Shown: positions 16,116-25,270, counted from the stretch's first letter. The stretch is DNA of 49,399 nucleotides from Stenotrophomonas humi (GCF_001431415.1 NZ_LDJI01000016.1:1-49399), one strand, 5' to 3'. Notes: generated by a model from the letters alone, not told the origin. Made by a program: numbers and translations.

Positions 16116-18290
16116 TCACGGCGCCAGCAGTTCGAAGGTCACCGGCTCGCCGCTTGCCGACGAGGCGCATACCCACACGTCGAACAAGCCCGGCTCGGCA
16201 CGGAACACGCCATCCACGCCGGTGAACGCAAGCTGCTCACGCCGCACGCGGAACTGCACCGACGTCGATTCGCCGGGGGCCAGTGCGATCTTGCGGAAAT
16301 CCTTCAACTCACGCATCGGGCGCACGCGACTGGCGACACGGTCATGCACATACAACTGCACCACTTCTTCGCCGGCCACGCGGCCACTGTTGGTGAGGGT
16401 GGTACTGATGACCAGTTCACCGTCCCAATCCAGCTGCGGGGTGCTCAGACGCGGCGCATCGTAGGCGAACGTGGTGTAAGCCAGCCCATGCCCGAACGCA
16501 TACAACGGCGCATCCGGAATCTCGCGCCAGCGCGATTTGAACTCGGTGATTCCCGGCAGTTCCGGGCGGCCACTGCGCGGGCGGTTGTAGAAGAACGGCT
16601 GTTGCCCCGACGCCAACGGAAAACTCACCGGCAACCGCGCCGACGGGCTGTAATCGCCGAACAACACATCGGCCACCGCCGGACCGGTCTGCGTACCCAG
16701 GTACCACGTCACCGCGATGGCCTGCGCATCACGCACCGCGCCCTGCAATGCCAGCGCGCGGCCATTGCGCAGCAGCACCACGACCGGCGTACCGGTGGCT
16801 GCCACGGCTTCGGCCAGCACCTGTTGCGCCGGAGGCAGCGTGAGTTCAACCCGCGACTGCGCCTCACCGGTGTAGCGTTGCGGCTCACCCAGTGCCAGCA
16901 CCGCTACATCGGCACGTCGTGCGGCGGCCACGGCCGCTTCGATGCCGCCGTCCAGCGGACCTTCCAACCCGCAGCCGGGCACGATTTCCAGAAGGGAGTC
17001 ATCGCCCAGCCCCGCGCGCACACCACTTTCCAGGGTGACGTAGCGCGTCTTGTCACCGAACAGGGTCCAGCACCCTTCGATATTGTCGCGGTCCTGTACG
17101 AACGGCCCGATCAGCGCGATCTTCTGCCCCTGCTTCTTCAATGGCAGCACGGCTGCATCGTTTTTCAGCAGCACGATCGAACGCCGCGCGGCGTCACGCG
17201 ACAAGGCATCGTGCGCGGCGATATGCGATTGATCGGCCTCGCGTGCCGGGTCCAGCGAACGGTAGGGGTCATCGAACAAGCCGATGGCCTCCTTCAGCCG
17301 CAGGATGCGCCGCACCGAGGCATCCAGCACCGCCATCGGCACTTCGCCGGCTTCCACCAGGCCAGCCAGGTGTTGGTCGTAGAACCCGCTCTGCATGCTC
17401 AGGTCCAGACCCGCCATGAAGGCCTTGCGGGTGGCATCCACTTCGTCGGCAGCGTATCCGTGGGCGATCAGTTCCATGTCGGCGGTGTAGTCGGAGACGA
17501 CCACGCCTTCAAACTTCCATTCATCGCGCAGCAGCTCGGTGAGCAGCGCACGATTGGCGCTGGCCGGAACGCCATTGATGTCGTTGAAGGCACTCATCAC
17601 ACTCAGTGCGCCCGCCTCCAGCGCCGCCTTGAACGGCGGCAGGTGCGTGTCGCGCAGCGTCTGCGGCGAGATATCCACCTGCGCGTATTCCATGCCGGCG
17701 GCCACCGCACCATAGGCGGCGAAGTGCTTGGGGGTGGACAGCAGCGCGTCCTCGGCCTTCAGGTCATCGCCCTGGAAACCACGCACGCGGGCCACGGCGA
17801 AGGCGGTGCCCAGCACCACGTCCTCGCCCGCGCCTTCGGCGCCCCGGCCCCAACGCTGGTCACGGGCGATATCCACCGCCGGTGCATAGGTCCAATGGAT
17901 ACCGGCAGCGGTCGCTTCGATGGCGGTGGCACGTGCGGTACGGCGGGCCAGTTCCGGTTCAAAGCTGGCCGCTTCACCCAACGGGATCGGAAACACCGTA
18001 CGCATGCCGTGAATCACATCGGCCGCCAGAATCACCGGAATGCCCAGGCGGCTCTCTTCCACCGCCACCTGCTGGATGCGGCGCCCGGCCTGTGCACCGA
18101 CGCCGTTGAACAGCGAGCCCACCCGTCCGGCACGGACCTGCTCCAACACCTGCTCGGCGTTGCGCACATTGGCTTCCGGGTTCACGTCGGGCGCGAACGG
18201 GCGAACCATGTCGGCGAACACCCCCAACTGGCCGACCTTCTCCTCGACGGACATCCGGGCGATCAGCGATTCGATACGGTCTGAAGCCAC
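16116..18290 (-). CDS. Glycoside hydrolase family 3 beta-glucosidase (BglX-like), cytoplasmic
   Basis: About 724 residues. The N-terminal GH3 barrel carries PKHFAAYG and the nucleophile Asp in VVSDYTAD (about 265); the second domain carries NDAAVLPL and ALGEPQRYTGEA, where the acid/base Glu is expected; a fibronectin-III-like domain ends the protein (from about 620). No signal peptide is present, unlike most BglX proteins, so it probably acts on imported oligosaccharides. Start: GTG at 18290 is preferred, because AAGGA lies 6 bases upstream; the TTG two codons earlier would touch the Shine-Dalgarno. A LacI-type operator lies 15 bases upstream. Confidence 0.93.
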   Translation of the reverse strand: MASDRIESLIARMSVEEKVGQLGVFADMVRPFAPDVNPEANVRNAEQVLEQVRAGRVGSLFNGVGAQAGRRIQQVAVEESRLGIPVILAADVIHGMRTVFPIPLGEAASFEPELARRTARATAIEATAAGIHWTYAPAVDIARDQRWGRGAEGAGEDVVLGTAFAVARVRGFQGDDLKAEDALLSTPKHFAAYGAVAAGMEYAQVDISPQTLRDTHLPPFKAALEAGALSVMSAFNDINGVPASANRALLTELLRDEWKFEGVVVSDYTADMELIAHGYAADEVDATRKAFMAGLDLSMQSGFYDQHLAGLVEAGEVPMAVLDASVRRILRLKEAIGLFDDPYRSLDPAREADQSHIAAHDALSRDAARRSIVLLKNDAAVLPLKKQGQKIALIGPFVQDRDNIEGCWTLFGDKTRYVTLESGVRAGLGDDSLLEIVPGCGLEGPLDGGIEAAVAAARRADVAVLALGEPQRYTGEAQSRVELTLPPAQQVLAEAVAATGTPVVVLLRNGRALALQGAVRDAQAIAVTWYLGTQTGPAVADVLFGDYSPSARLPVSFPLASGQQPFFYNRPRSGRPELPGITEFKSRWREIPDAPLYAFGHGLAYTTFAYDAPRLSTPQLDWDGELVISTTLTNSGRVAGEEVVQLYVHDRVASRVRPMRELKDFRKIALAPGESTSVQFRVRREQLAFTGVDGVFRAEPGLFDVWVCASSASGEPVTFELLAP

Positions 18291-18304
18291 CGGCAATCCT
18301 TCAT

Positions 18305-18318
18305 TGAAAACGTTTGCA
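18305..18318. promoter_or_regulatory. LacI/GalR-type operator upstream of the GH3 gene
   Basis: TGAAAACGTTTGCA fits the family consensus TGnAAnCGnTTnCA with its central CG; the half-sites differ at one base. It is 15 bases from the chosen GTG start, so a bound repressor would sit in the leader or over the start of transcription. No LacI-family gene is in the window; the regulator is elsewhere. Confidence 0.75.
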
Positions 18319-18378
18319 AGGCGCGGATTCTAGCGCCACCACCGTGAAGCAGGCGCCCCGGCCGTGCCCAGCCACGCG

Positions 18379-19635
18379 TTACTTCTCACGCAGCTCGCGG
18401 GCGCGCATCAACATGGCATCGCTGGATTCCTGGAACACGTTCAAGCCGAACTCCGGCAGGATCGCCAGCAGGTGGTCGAACACATCCGACTGGGTCGCCT
18501 CGTACTTCGCCCATGCCGTGGAGGCGGTGAAGCAGTAGATCTCCAGCGGCAGGCCCTGCGGGGTGGGCGCCATCTGCCGCACCAGCAGGGTCATGTCCTG
18601 GTGGATCTCAGCGTTGCGCCGCAGGTAAAGCTCCACGTACGCGCGGAAGGTTCCCAGGTTGGTCAGCCGGCGCGCATTGACCGGCTCCGGATGTGCCTGC
18701 GCCACCTGCGCGTTCCAGCGCTGCAGCTCCTGCTGCTTGCCGGCGAGGTAGTCGTCGAGCAGCGCGAACTGGCTCAATCGCTGCAGCCCCTGCGCATCCA
18801 CGAAGCGGACGCTGTGCTGGTCCAGGTAGATCGATCGTTTGATCCGTCGCCCACCCGCTTCCTGCATGCCACGCCAGTTCTTGAACGATTCGGTCACCAG
18901 CTTCTTGGTCGGAATGGTGGTAACCGTCTTGTCCCAGTTCTGCACCGTGACGGTATGCAGCGCGATGTCGATCACGTCGCCGTCGGCGTTCTGGCTGGGC
19001 ATCTCGATCCAGTCACCAATGCGCACGCGGCCATCGCCACTGATCTGCACACTGGCCACCAGCGACAGAATGGTGTCCTGGAAAATCAGCATGAACACCG
19101 CCGTGGCCGCGCCAAGGCCGGTGATCAGGTGCAGCAGTTCCACCCCGACCAGCACTGCCACGATGGACAGGCCGGCCACCACGAACACCACGATCTTGGC
19201 CACCTGCAGGTAGCCCTTGATCGGCTTGTTGCGCGCGTCGGCGCGGCGCTCGTAAAAGTCGTTGAAAGCGTCCAGCGCATGCGACATCGCCAGCGCGATG
19301 GTCAGCACGGTCCATGCGTGACACAACGCCTTCAGCCCTGCGACCAGTCCCGGCGGTAGTTCCGGCACGATGCTCAGGCCGGCAGCGAGCACCACCGACG
19401 GCACGATGTTGGCCAGCCGTGCGATCACCCGCAGCGACTGCCGGGTATCGCGCTCCGGGCCGGAGAAGCGTTCGATCACCCGATGCAGGCCCGCGAGCAG
19501 GATGCGCTTGGTGATGAAGTTGGCCAGCCACGCCACCAGCACCAGCGCGGCCAGCACCAGCGCCGGGTACGCCATCGGATACGGCGCCAACGTGTCTTCC
19601 AGCTGAGCCAGCCAGCGGATTCCCATTACTGCCAT
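18379..19635 (-). CDS. ybdG: MscS-family mechanosensitive channel, YbdG-like
   Basis: 418 residues, inner membrane. Several N-terminal helices (about 20-40, 70-90, 100-120, 143-165) lead to the pore helix region GLGAATAVFMLIFQDTILSLVASVQ and the MscS beta-domain (GRVRIGDWIEMP, VQNWDKTVTTIPTKKLV). The extended C-terminal domain of about 190 residues with PLEIYCFTASTAWAKYE is typical of the YbdG (MscM) branch rather than small MscS. It protects against hypo-osmotic shock. Start: ATG at 19635 with AGGA 10 bases upstream. It lies upstream of the GH3 gene in the same direction, but the operator between them suggests separate control. Confidence 0.92.
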   Translation of the reverse strand: MAVMGIRWLAQLEDTLAPYPMAYPALVLAALVLVAWLANFITKRILLAGLHRVIERFSGPERDTRQSLRVIARLANIVPSVVLAAGLSIVPELPPGLVAGLKALCHAWTVLTIALAMSHALDAFNDFYERRADARNKPIKGYLQVAKIVVFVVAGLSIVAVLVGVELLHLITGLGAATAVFMLIFQDTILSLVASVQISGDGRVRIGDWIEMPSQNADGDVIDIALHTVTVQNWDKTVTTIPTKKLVTESFKNWRGMQEAGGRRIKRSIYLDQHSVRFVDAQGLQRLSQFALLDDYLAGKQQELQRWNAQVAQAHPEPVNARRLTNLGTFRAYVELYLRRNAEIHQDMTLLVRQMAPTPQGLPLEIYCFTASTAWAKYEATQSDVFDHLLAILPEFGLNVFQESSDAMLMRARELREK

Positions 19636-19757
19636 CGGTTTTCGTTCCTCATGTTTCGGTTTTCATCCGCGGCCCGTACAACCAGCGGCCACGGAATACC
19701 ACGCACGCGCCTGGCGACAGACAGCGCTCGCCGCCGCTCAGGGTCACCACCAAAGAA

Positions 19758-20117
19758 TTACTCGGCAGCGCGCGAGCGCTCGATGATCACACCCACCGCA
19801 CGCGCACCGCGCACCGCGCCGGGCTTGCTCAGCTTCAAACGCAGCCATTGCACGTTGAATTCGTCCAGCACGATCTGCGCACAGCGCTCGGCCAGCGTCT
19901 CCACCAGGCCGAAGTCGGAGCCGCGCACGAATTCCATCAGGCGCTTGCTCACGGCCTTGTAATTGAGGGTATGGGCGATGTCATCGGTCGCCGCCGGCTT
20001 GCGGTTGTCGAAGCCCATTTCCAGGTCGAACACCAGCGTCTGGCGGATGCGCCGCTCCCAGTCGTAGATGCCGATCAGGGCGTCGATTTCGAGCCCTTCG
20101 ATGAATACTTTGTCCAT
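19758..20117 (-). CDS. folB: Dihydroneopterin aldolase
   Basis: 119 residues, the usual length. FolB converts 7,8-dihydroneopterin to 6-hydroxymethyl-dihydropterin and glycolaldehyde in folate synthesis. The hallmarks are E21 in GIYDWERR, E73 in LVETLAE (pterin anchor) and the catalytic K98 in LKLSKPG. Cytoplasmic, usually octameric. It lies 135 bases downstream of tsaD on the same strand, a pairing common in gamma-proteobacteria, and ends 122 bases before the mechanosensitive channel gene. No convincing Shine-Dalgarno precedes the ATG. Confidence 0.95.
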   Translation of the reverse strand: MDKVFIEGLEIDALIGIYDWERRIRQTLVFDLEMGFDNRKPAATDDIAHTLNYKAVSKRLMEFVRGSDFGLVETLAERCAQIVLDEFNVQWLRLKLSKPGAVRGARAVGVIIERSRAAE

Positions 20118-20252
20118 GTAAAACGGGGAACCGGTATTGGGAAACAGGCAATGGTAAGTGCAGGGGCGTTAAAAGCGGGGGATCGGAAGCACGAAGCAGC
20201 AGGCCAGACAGCGCCACACCCGCCACGAATCCCCATTCCCTGCTCCCTGCTC
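20118..20252. repeat. Intergenic imperfect inverted repeat between tsaD and folB
   Basis: GGGAAACAGGCAATGG (20139-20154) is answered by CCATTCCCTGCTCCC (20233-20247). Similar sequence occurs at 30835-30915. It looks like a dispersed intergenic element and could weaken readthrough from tsaD into folB. Confidence 0.45.
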
Positions 20253-21296
20253 TTACTCCGCGCTCTCCGCCACCAACGGCGGCAGCAACGCCATGTCCCA
20301 GCGCGGGGTGACCTTGACCTCGGCCGGGCTGCGCTGGCCGGCCTGCAGCCGCAGCGCACCAGCGAAGGCGATCATCGCGCCGTTGTCGGTGCACAGTTCC
20401 GGGCGCGGGAAACAAACCCGGCCACCACGACGCTGCGCCGCATCCTGCAATTTGGCGCGCAGGCGCTTGTTGGCGCCGACACCGCCGGCCACCACCAGGA
20501 CGTCGCAACCGGCCGCATCCAGCGCGCGGCCACACTTGATGGCCAGCGTATCGACCACCGCATCCTCGAAACCGCGGGCGATATCGGCGCGGGTCTGCTC
20601 GCTCTGGTCGCTGTCGCGCCAGGCCAACAGCACCTGGGTCTTGAGCCCGGAGAAGCTGAAATCCAAACCGGGGCGGTCGGTCATCGGCCGCGCGAACTTG
20701 AAGCGCCCCGGTGTCCCGGCCTCGGCCAGTCTGGCCAGCTGCGGGCCGCCCGGGTACGGCAGGCCCATCATCTTGGCAGTCTTGTCGAAGGCCTCACCGG
20801 CCGCGTCGTCCAGCGTTTCGCCGAGCAGGCGGTACTTGCCGATGGCATCCACCGCGATCAGCTGGGTATGCCCGCCCGATACCAACAGCGCCACGAACGG
20901 CGGCGCAGGCGGGTCGTCTTCCATCAGCGGCGCCAGCAGGTGGCCTTCCATGTGATGGACCGCGATGGCCGGCACATCCAGACCCCAGGCCAGCGAGCGC
21001 GCCACCCCGGCGCCGACCAGCAGCGCACCAACCAGACCGGGGCCGGCCGTATAGGCCACCCCATCGATTTCGGAGATGGCGATGCCGGCCTCGTCCAGGG
21101 TCTGCCGGATCAGCGGCAGGGTCTTGCGCACGTGATCGCGACTGGCCAGCTCCGGCACCACGCCGCCGTATTCAGCATGCAGTGCGATCTGGCTGTAAAC
21201 CGCATGCGCACGCAGCGCCGCCGCGCCGGAGAGGGCCGTGTCATAGACCGCTACGCCGGTCTCATCACAGGATGATTCAATGCCGAGAACTTTCAT
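20253..21296 (-). CDS. tsaD: tRNA N6-threonylcarbamoyladenosine transferase TsaD
   Basis: 347 residues. TsaD transfers threonylcarbamoyl from its adenylate to A37 of ANN-decoding tRNAs with TsaB, TsaE and TsaC. Seen: the ASKHA phosphate-binding start [17 protein letters not shown], the metal-binding HHMEGH (H115 and H119), [13 protein letters not shown], and the C-terminal metal Asp in CTDNGAMIA. The ATG at 21296 gives the family's standard N-terminus; an upstream in-frame ATG would run through the rpsU promoter. It is divergent from rpsU with 122 bases between starts. Confidence 0.97.
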
Positions 21297-21342
21297 GCGG
21301 CCATTGTGGACCTCTCCCGTCCCTCCGCAAACCCCGGGGGAC

Positions 21343-21370
21343 TTGCACCCATTTTCAAAGGGACTATAAT
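21343..21370 (+). promoter_or_regulatory. Sigma-70 promoter of rpsU
   Basis: TTGCAC (21343-21348), 16 bases, then a perfect TATAAT (21365-21370), 48 bases before the rpsU ATG. It is the best promoter match in the window. Confidence 0.85.
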
Positions 21371-21418
21371 GCGCGGCTCGCCGGGCGTGACCCGGTTTCA
21401 TTGTGTCCCGGAGATTCC

Positions 21419-21634
21419 ATGCCCAGCGTTAAAGTCCGCGAGAACGAGCCCTTCGAGTTTGCTCTCCGCCGCTTCAAGCGCACTTGCGAAAAGGCCGGCG
21501 TGCTGGCCGAAACCCGCAAGCGCGAGTTCTACGAAAAGCCGACCCAGGAACGCAAGCGCAAGGCCGCTGCTGCCGTCAAGCGCCAGCTGCGTCGTTCCTC
21601 GCGCGACGTCACCAAGCGTCAGCGCCTGTACTGA
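21419..21634 (+). CDS. rpsU: 30S ribosomal protein S21
   Basis: 71 residues, full length for S21: [20 protein letters not shown] at the N-terminus and a basic C-terminal tail rich in Lys and Arg. S21 supports translation initiation on the 30S subunit near the anti-Shine-Dalgarno. CCGGAG lies 6 bases upstream of the ATG. A strong promoter precedes it and two hairpins follow it, so most transcripts should end after rpsU. First gene of the rpsU-yqeY-brkB-dnaG set. Confidence 0.98.
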
Positions 21635-21652
21635 TCGGACGCGACTCCTGAA

Positions 21653-21672
21653 CGGAGGGCTTCGGCCTTCCG
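21653..21672 (+). terminator. UUCG-capped hairpin after rpsU
   Basis: CGGAGGGC, TTCG, GCCTTCCG: an 8-bp stem with one G-U pair closed by the very stable C(UUCG)G tetraloop. No T-run follows; it may protect the 3' end of the rpsU mRNA. Confidence 0.7.
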
Positions 21673-21684
21673 TACTGGAGTGAG

Positions 21685-21715
21685 AGCCGGCACGCGCAAG
21701 CGTAGCCGGCTTTTT
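21685..21715 (+). terminator. Rho-independent terminator between rpsU and yqeY
   Basis: AGCCGGCACGC, loop GCAA, GCGT-A-GCCGGCT, then TTTTG. The stem has one bulged A. It should reduce transcription of yqeY and dnaG relative to rpsU. Confidence 0.85.
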
Positions 21716-21778
21716 GCGTTCCCGACATACCTGAATCCGTCGTTCCAACCGCAATCCGATCCCGACACGAGGTGATCC

Positions 21779-22225
21779 ATGAGCATGAAGCAACAGCTGA
21801 CCGATGACATGAAGGCCGCCATGAAGGCCGGCGACAAGCACTCCCTGGGCGTGATCCGCCTGATCAACGCCGCCATCAAGCAGCGTGAAGTGGACGAGCG
21901 CATCGAGCTGAGCGACGCCGATGTGATCGCCGTGCTCGACAAGATGGTCAAGCAGCGCAAGGACTCGGTCACCCAGTTTGAAGCGGCCAACCGTGAAGAC
22001 CTGGCCGTGATCGAACGCGACGAGATCGTCGTGATCGAGCGCTACCTGCCGGCCAAGATGGGCGAAGCCGAAATCCAGGCCGCCGTTACCGCCGCCATCG
22101 CCGAAACCGGCGCCGCCAGCGCCGCGGACATGGGCAAGCTGATGGGCGTGCTCAAGCCCAAGCTGGCCGGCCAGGCCGACATGGGCCTGGTGTCCAAGCT
22201 GGTCAAGCAGGCCCTGGGCGGCTGA
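21779..22225 (+). CDS. yqeY: GatB/YqeY domain protein
   Basis: 148 residues, the standard size. The YqeY domain resembles the tail of the GatB amidotransferase subunit that contacts tRNA. Seen: the N-terminal MKAAMKAGDKHSLGVIRLINAAIK helix pair and the C-terminal ADMGKLMGVLKPKLAGQADMG motif. The free-standing protein has no firmly proven role. It is conserved between rpsU and dnaG in many proteobacteria. GAGGTGATCC directly precedes the ATG. A terminator hairpin follows at 22251. Confidence 0.94.
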   Translation: MSMKQQLTDDMKAAMKAGDKHSLGVIRLINAAIKQREVDERIELSDADVIAVLDKMVKQRKDSVTQFEAANREDLAVIERDEIVVIERYLPAKMGEAEIQAAVTAAIAETGAASAADMGKLMGVLKPKLAGQADMGLVSKLVKQALGG

Positions 22226-22250
22226 TCCAGCCGCGCCACTGCCGCACGCA

Positions 22251-22277
22251 ACGAGGCCCGCCCCAAGCGGGCCTCGT
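22251..22277 (+). terminator. Hairpin after yqeY
   Basis: ACGAGGCCCGC, loop CCCAA, GCGGGCCTCGT: perfect 11-bp stem followed by CGTTCC without a strong T-run. Likely partial terminator before the brkB-like gene. Confidence 0.7.
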
Positions 22278-22445
22278 CGTTCCAACGCCCCGCGCAGGAG
22301 CGTGCTCGGCCGCGAAACACGAGGGATGTAAAGGACACCAGGAGCCGCTCCCGCAGTGGCTGGCCACAGTTCACCTTCACCTGCGCAGAAGCCGCTTTCC
22401 ACTACAACGTCCGCATCACCACACCTCAAAGGCGACCCCCTCCGC

Positions 22446-23342
22446 ATGCAAGGCCGTACGTCCATCGACTCCCTGCGCTCCCGTTTCGACAAACTGCAGC
22501 AAAGCCTGCCTGCCGCCCTGATGCGGCGCTTCGTCGAAACCGATGTGATGACCCAGGCAGCTTCGCTGGCGTTCTACACGCTGCTCTCGCTGGCCCCGCT
22601 GCTGGTGCTGCTGTTGTGGCTGACCGCTTCGCTGTATCCGCCGGCGCAGCAGGCGCTTATCGAGCAGATCGCCTCATTGGCCGGCCCCAGCGTGGCGCAG
22701 GTCGCGCAGACCGTCATCGCCAATGCCACGGCACAGCCGGACCTGGGCTCACTGGCCGGCCTGTGGAGCCTGCTGCTGTTGTTCGTCGGCGCCACGGTGG
22801 TGTTCGCGCAGCTGCAGGCGGCACTGAACCTGATCTTCCACTCCGATTCGAGACGCTTCGAAGGCATCGTCGGCTGGCTGAAGAAGCGCGTGTTCTCTGC
22901 TGGCGTGGTGCTGGCACTGGGCTTCCTGCTGATCGTGTCGATGGTCGCCACCACCGCATTGCAGGTGATCTTCGCGCACCTGCCCTCGGTACTGCCGGCA
23001 GTGGCATACGTAACCACCGTGCTGCTGTACGCGCTCGGCTTCGCCTTCCTCTATCACTACCTGCCCGACCGTGCGGTCAGCTGGCGCCAGGCATTCGTGG
23101 GTGGCGCCATCACCGCCGTGCTGTTCGTGCTGGGCCGCTATGGCATCGGCCTGTACATCGCCAACGCCGCACCCGGCAGCGCCTACGGCTCGATGGGCAC
23201 GCTGGTGATCATGCTGGTGTGGATCTACTACGCCAGCGTGGTGTTCTTTGGCGGCGCGCTGATCACCGCGGTGATTGATGAACGTGCGCAGGCGCGCAGG
23301 GAGCGGGTAGTGATGCCCGACGACTCCCCCATCCAGGACTGA
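22446..23342 (+). CDS. YihY/BrkB-family inner membrane protein
   Basis: 298 residues with six membrane helices. Family features: TDVMTQAASLAFYTLLSLAP at the first helix, the QLQAALNLIF segment, FLYHYLPDRAVSWRQAFVGG, and GSAYGSMGTLVIMLVWIYYA near the end. The family was once annotated as ribonuclease BN, now known to be wrong for these membrane proteins; the function is unsettled (transport or envelope role). Start: ATG at 22446; no strong Shine-Dalgarno is visible and an earlier in-frame ATG at 22356 cannot be excluded. It lies between yqeY and dnaG. Confidence 0.9.
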   Translation: MQGRTSIDSLRSRFDKLQQSLPAALMRRFVETDVMTQAASLAFYTLLSLAPLLVLLLWLTASLYPPAQQALIEQIASLAGPSVAQVAQTVIANATAQPDLGSLAGLWSLLLLFVGATVVFAQLQAALNLIFHSDSRRFEGIVGWLKKRVFSAGVVLALGFLLIVSMVATTALQVIFAHLPSVLPAVAYVTTVLLYALGFAFLYHYLPDRAVSWRQAFVGGAITAVLFVLGRYGIGLYIANAAPGSAYGSMGTLVIMLVWIYYASVVFFGGALITAVIDERAQARRERVVMPDDSPIQD

Positions 23343-23361
23343 AAGGCTTGCCGCTGCCCCG

Positions 23362-23395
23362 CCTTCCCTTGCGCCGAAGGCGATGGGGAGGACCC
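23362..23395. repeat. Intergenic palindrome-like element, CTTCCCTTGCGC copy
   Basis: A degenerate copy of the CTCCCTTGCGC element (CTTCCCTTGCGC, then GGCGATGGGGAGG) lies just after the brkB-like gene and before dnaG. Compare 10689 and 29758. Confidence 0.45.
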
Positions 23396-23514
23396 GGGAA
23401 CCATTGCAGTTGCCGTTGACCTGGGCACCCGCCCAGCCAGCACCGACGCAGGCTAGTACACTTCCCACCCATCCTTGTTGTGCCCCGCCGTCTGGCGGCG
23501 CTGTCTATTGCCGC

Positions 23515-25248
23515 ATGGCTCGACTCCCCGACGCGTTCATCGACGACCTGCTTGCCCGCACCGACATTGTCGAGGTGGTCGGCACGCGCGTGCCGCTCAA
23601 ACGCCAGGGCAAGGAATATTCCGCTCGCTGTCCGTTCCATGACGAGCGCTCGGCCTCGTTCACCGTCTCACCGACCAAGCAGTTCTATCACTGCTTCGGT
23701 TGTGGCGCGCATGGCACCGCGATCAGCTTCCTGATGAACTACGACCGCCTCGAATTCCTCGATGCGGTGGACGAACTGGCCAAGCGCGCGGGCATGGAAA
23801 TACCGCGCGAGACCAACAGCCGCACGCCGCAGCAGCAGGACGACAGCCGCGACCAGTACTCGGCGCTGGATGCCGCCAGCCGCTTCTTCCAGAAACAGCT
23901 GGAAAGCAGCGACAAGGCCCGCGCATATCTCGACGGCCGTGACGTGGATGCCGACACCCGCGCGCGCTTCGCCATCGGTTATGCACCCGACGGTTACAGC
24001 GCGCTGAAGGATGCGCTGGGCAAGGACGAACGACGCCTGAAGCTGCTCGAGCGCGTCGGCCTGTTCTCCAAGAATGACCGCGGCCATGTCTACGACAAGT
24101 TCCGCGACCGGGTGATGTTCCCGATCTTCGATCGCCGTGGCCGCGTCATCGCCTTCGGTGGCCGCGTCATGGAAAAGGACGACGGCCCCAAGTACCTCAA
24201 TTCGCCGGAAACCGCGCTGTTCCACAAGGGCCGCGAGCTGTACGGCCTGTGGCAGGTGCGCCAGGCCAACCAGAAGATCGAACGCCTGATCGTGGTCGAG
24301 GGCTACATGGATGTGGTCTCGCTGTTCCAGTTCGGCGTCACCCAGGCGGTGGCGACGCTGGGCACGGCGACCACGCCGGATCATGCCGAGCTGCTGTTCC
24401 GCAACGCGCCGGATGTGTACTTCTGCTTCGACGGCGACGCCGCCGGCCGGCGCGCCGGTTGGCGGGCACTGGAATCGGTACTGCCGCGCATGAAGGACGG
24501 GCGCCAGGCGTTCTTCCTGTTTCTGCCCGACGGCGAAGACCCCGACACCATCGTGCGCAAGGAAGGTGCCGAAGCGTTTGATGCGCGCCTCAAGCAGGGC
24601 ACGCCACTGTCGCAGTTCTTCTTCGACGAACTCAGCCGCGAGATCAACCTCGGTACGCTAGATGGCAAGGCACGCCTGGCCGAGCACGCCAAGCCGATGC
24701 TGGCACAGATTCCCGATGGTGCCTTCGGCGACCTGATGAAGCAGGAGCTTGCGCGCCTGACCGGCATTGGCAACCGCGCCGTGGCAGCACCCTCCGCCAC
24801 GCGTGCGCCATCGCGCGCCAACGTCGCGCCGGTGGCCAAGCGCAGCCTGGTGCGCGCCGCCATCGCCATCCTGCTGCAGCAGCCGTCGCTGGCGATGAAC
24901 CTGGAAAGTCACCACGCCATCGGCGGCCTGCGCCTGCCCGGCATCGAGCTGTTGCTGGAGCTGCTGGAACTGGTGCAGCAACGCCCGGACATCAGCACCG
25001 GTGCGTTGCTGGAACATTTCAACGAGCGCGAAGAACAGGCCGCGCTGCACAAGCTGGCTGCCATGGACCTGCCTGGCGATGAAGCCAGTTGGGCACAGGA
25101 ACTGCAGGACGCCATCAACCAGCTCGAAAAGCAGCTGTTGCAGCAGCGGCTGGATGAACTGCAGGCCAAACAGCGCCAGCAAGGCCTGGACGACACCGAC
25201 AAATACGAACTGCGCGAACTGCTCAAGGCACGCGCAGGCATGCGCTGA
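23515..25248 (+). CDS. dnaG: DNA primase DnaG
   Basis: 577 residues, near the family's usual 580. DnaG lays RNA primers for replication with the DnaB helicase. The N-terminal zinc-binding domain has C39-x2-H42 and C60-x2-C63; the TOPRIM core has the conserved Glu in IVVEGYMDV and the DxD in FCFDGDAAGRR; the C-terminal helicase-binding domain (about 440-577) is rich in Leu, Gln and Glu. Start: ATG at 23515 gives the canonical MARLPDAFIDDLL start although no Shine-Dalgarno is seen, so translation may be weak, as usual for dnaG. rpoD, often next, is not here. Confidence 0.97.
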   Translation: MARLPDAFIDDLLARTDIVEVVGTRVPLKRQGKEYSARCPFHDERSASFTVSPTKQFYHCFGCGAHGTAISFLMNYDRLEFLDAVDELAKRAGMEIPRETNSRTPQQQDDSRDQYSALDAASRFFQKQLESSDKARAYLDGRDVDADTRARFAIGYAPDGYSALKDALGKDERRLKLLERVGLFSKNDRGHVYDKFRDRVMFPIFDRRGRVIAFGGRVMEKDDGPKYLNSPETALFHKGRELYGLWQVRQANQKIERLIVVEGYMDVVSLFQFGVTQAVATLGTATTPDHAELLFRNAPDVYFCFDGDAAGRRAGWRALESVLPRMKDGRQAFFLFLPDGEDPDTIVRKEGAEAFDARLKQGTPLSQFFFDELSREINLGTLDGKARLAEHAKPMLAQIPDGAFGDLMKQELARLTGIGNRAVAAPSATRAPSRANVAPVAKRSLVRAAIAILLQQPSLAMNLESHHAIGGLRLPGIELLLELLELVQQRPDISTGALLEHFNEREEQAALHKLAAMDLPGDEASWAQELQDAINQLEKQLLQQRLDELQAKQRQQGLDDTDKYELRELLKARAGMR

Positions 25249-25270
25249 GCCACACTCCGAGGAGAGCACG

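Noticed and set aside
16113..18284. 723-codon rightward frame antisense to the GH3 gene
   Set aside because: The GH3 protein is full length with conserved motifs; the antisense product is Arg/Gln/His-rich and unrecognisable.
22446..23342. Ribonuclease BN annotation of the YihY-like gene
   Set aside because: The product has six membrane helices and no nuclease motif; the old name belongs to a different, soluble protein.
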